A DNA stretch of 64,000 nt, from assembly GCF_004121075.1 (NCBI RefSeq), contig NZ_RHLN01000006.1, positions 1 to 64,000 of the forward strand, given 5' to 3'. The DNA is from Lutibacter sp. HS1-25 (lineage in GTDB: Bacteria; Bacteroidota; Bacteroidia; Flavobacteriales; Flavobacteriaceae). This document shows, one piece after another, positions 63,021 through 64,000 of the stretch. A program made the translations under genes and the position numbers. Numbering within the stretch: position 1 is the stretch's first letter; each line of letters starts with the position of its first letter. The notes beneath the pieces were generated by a model. It was not told the origin of the DNA, did no database searches, and saw only the letters and a list, made by a program, of their open reading frames with translations.

Positions 63021-64000
63021 ATGAAATTTCAAAAATTAATAATACTTTTTAGCTTTTTATGCTTTTCTGTATTTGCGCAAAGCGATATAGATTCACCATA
63101 TTCTTTATTTGGCATTGGAAAAGAGAACTCCAGTTATTTTGGTGGTTCCATTGGATTGGCAAATACAGGAATTGCATATTCAAACGGACTATTAATAAAT
63201 AAAATTAACCCTGCTTCTTTAACATCTCTTGAACCAAATACATTTTTGTATGAAATTGGTTTAAACAATACCCTATCTGTTAAATCAGACAACAACAACT
63301 CACAAACAAATTACGATTTTAATTTCACTCATATTGGAATAGGTTTTTCTGCTAGTGACCGCTGGAAAATGAGTTTTGGATTGGTTCCAAAGACTAAAAC
63401 CAGCTACAATATTGATATTATTAGCCCTGTAGAAGGAAACAATAATTTATATTACACGAGTGTAACAGGCTCTGGAGGCATCAATGAAGTATTTTGGAGT
63501 CACGGTTTTAAACTCGCTAAAAACCTATCCATTGGGCTTGAACTTAACGCCTATTTCGGATCTATAAATCAAGAAAAATATATAAACTATTTAACAACAC
63601 AAGTTTATTTAAATCAAACAAAAAAATATACTGGTTTGGGTTTAAAGGGTGGTTTTCAATATAAATTTAACAATATATTGGGCACAAATACAACTATTGG
63701 AGCTATTGTAAATATGCCGTCAACATTAAGCGGAACAAAAGATACTGAAGGAACAAAAATATTTGAAAGTATAGGTTCTACAACTATTATTGAAGAAACT
63801 GACACTAACTTAGCTGATTTTGAAATGCCATTAAAAATAGGATTTGGTATTTCTACACAAATAAGAAAACTAACTTTTAATTTAGACTATCAAAAAAATT
63901 ATTGGAGTAATTCATACACTTCAAATTCTAATTTTTCCTATAGAGACCAAAGCATTTATGGATTAGGCCTTGAGTACAAACGTCAAACAAATTCACTAAA
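63021..64000 (+). CDS. Outer-membrane beta-barrel protein (5' part)
   Basis: The ATG at 63021 opens a frame that stays open to the window's end. A signal peptide (MKFQKLIILFSFLCFSVFAQ) is followed by SDIDSPYSLFGIGKE and long amphipathic strands such as THIGIGFSASDRWKMSFGL and SIGLELNAYFGS. This pattern suggests a FadL/OmpP1-like barrel. It starts 3 nt after the DUF4270 gene, so the two are probably made together. The C-terminus is missing. Confidence 0.8.
   Translation, partial: MKFQKLIILFSFLCFSVFAQSDIDSPYSLFGIGKENSSYFGGSIGLANTGIAYSNGLLINKINPASLTSLEPNTFLYEIGLNNTLSVKSDNNNSQTNYDFNFTHIGIGFSASDRWKMSFGLVPKTKTSYNIDIISPVEGNNNLYYTSVTGSGGINEVFWSHGFKLAKNLSIGLELNAYFGSINQEKYINYLTTQVYLNQTKKYTGLGLKGGFQYKFNNILGTNTTIGAIVNMPSTLSGTKDTEGTKIFESIGSTTIIEETDTNLADFEMPLKIGFGISTQIRKLTFNLDYQKNYWSNSYTSNSNFSYRDQSIYGLGLEYKRQTNSL

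Noticed and set aside
1-64000. CRISPR array, prophage, transposon or tRNA genes
   Set aside because: No regularly spaced repeats, transposase, integrase or phage genes, and no cloverleaf-like sequences were recognised by eye.

Overview
The window is AT-rich DNA from a member of the Bacteroidota, most likely the family Flavobacteriaceae. The evidence is promoter boxes of the TTG/TAnnTTTG type, lineage-typical families (DUF6427, DUF6341, DUF4907, DUF4270, YwbE, a GH3-like protein, LytTR two-component pairs), weak dependence on Shine-Dalgarno sites, and flavobacterial palindromic repeats. The genus cannot be fixed by eye.

Layout. (1) 1-6.1 kb, metal uptake: the end of a FeoA-domain (probably DtxR-type) protein and a FeoB split into separate GTPase and membrane genes on the + strand. 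A second, conventional feoA-feoB-FeoB-associated set lies on the - strand behind a promoter with three dyads. A secreted lyase-like protein sits between them. (2) 6.1-10.9 kb, housekeeping: SCO1-type copper chaperone, RseP protease, HD hydrolase, bacilliredoxin, TerB-DnaJ protein, and a possible small RNA. (3) 11.0-37.3 kb: a nearly complete cobalamin locus. A first transcription unit (cobQ, cobD, cbiB, a P-loop kinase-like gene) precedes a cobalamin riboswitch. The riboswitch opens a run of 18 same-strand genes: a 35-residue ORF, an epimerase-cobA fusion, cbiX, cobI, cobJ-cobH, bluB, cbiET, cbiG-cobM, cobK, cbiD, a Ni/Co transporter-like gene, chlI/D, cbiA, a PduO-type adenosyltransferase, cobW, cobN and cbiMNQO (the last four genes being an ECF cobalt importer). 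Most junctions overlap by 1-8 nt. (4) 37.5-43.2 kb: ileS, a DksA-like gene, lspA, and a frameshifted DUF1566 lipoprotein. (5) 43.3-49.9 kb: an arsenic island (arsR, DUF6428, phosphoesterase, arsN-like acetyltransferase, Cys-tailed thioredoxin, arsenate reductase, ACR3, ArsP-like permease, ArsF/ArsG-like pair, and a 33-residue membrane ORF). (6) 49.9-64 kb, core genes: YwbE, MOSC, GH3-like, M23 peptidase, nadD, gmk, yicC, upp, DUF6427, DUF6341, trmB, a LytS/LytTR pair, DUF4907, a Kelch lipoprotein, DUF4270, and the start of an outer-membrane protein.

How it fits together. The cobalamin locus imports cobalt (CbiMNQO and a second transporter), builds the corrin ring by the cobalt-early genes (CbiX, CbiD, CbiG), yet also carries the cobalt-late chelatase CobN with ChlI/D. 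It makes dimethylbenzimidazole with the oxygen-dependent BluB. CobU, CobS, CobT and a precorrin-2 dehydrogenase are not in the window. The arsenic island combines inorganic arsenate/arsenite detoxification with genes of types linked to organoarsenicals. No tRNA, rRNA, CRISPR array, transposase or prophage gene was recognised.
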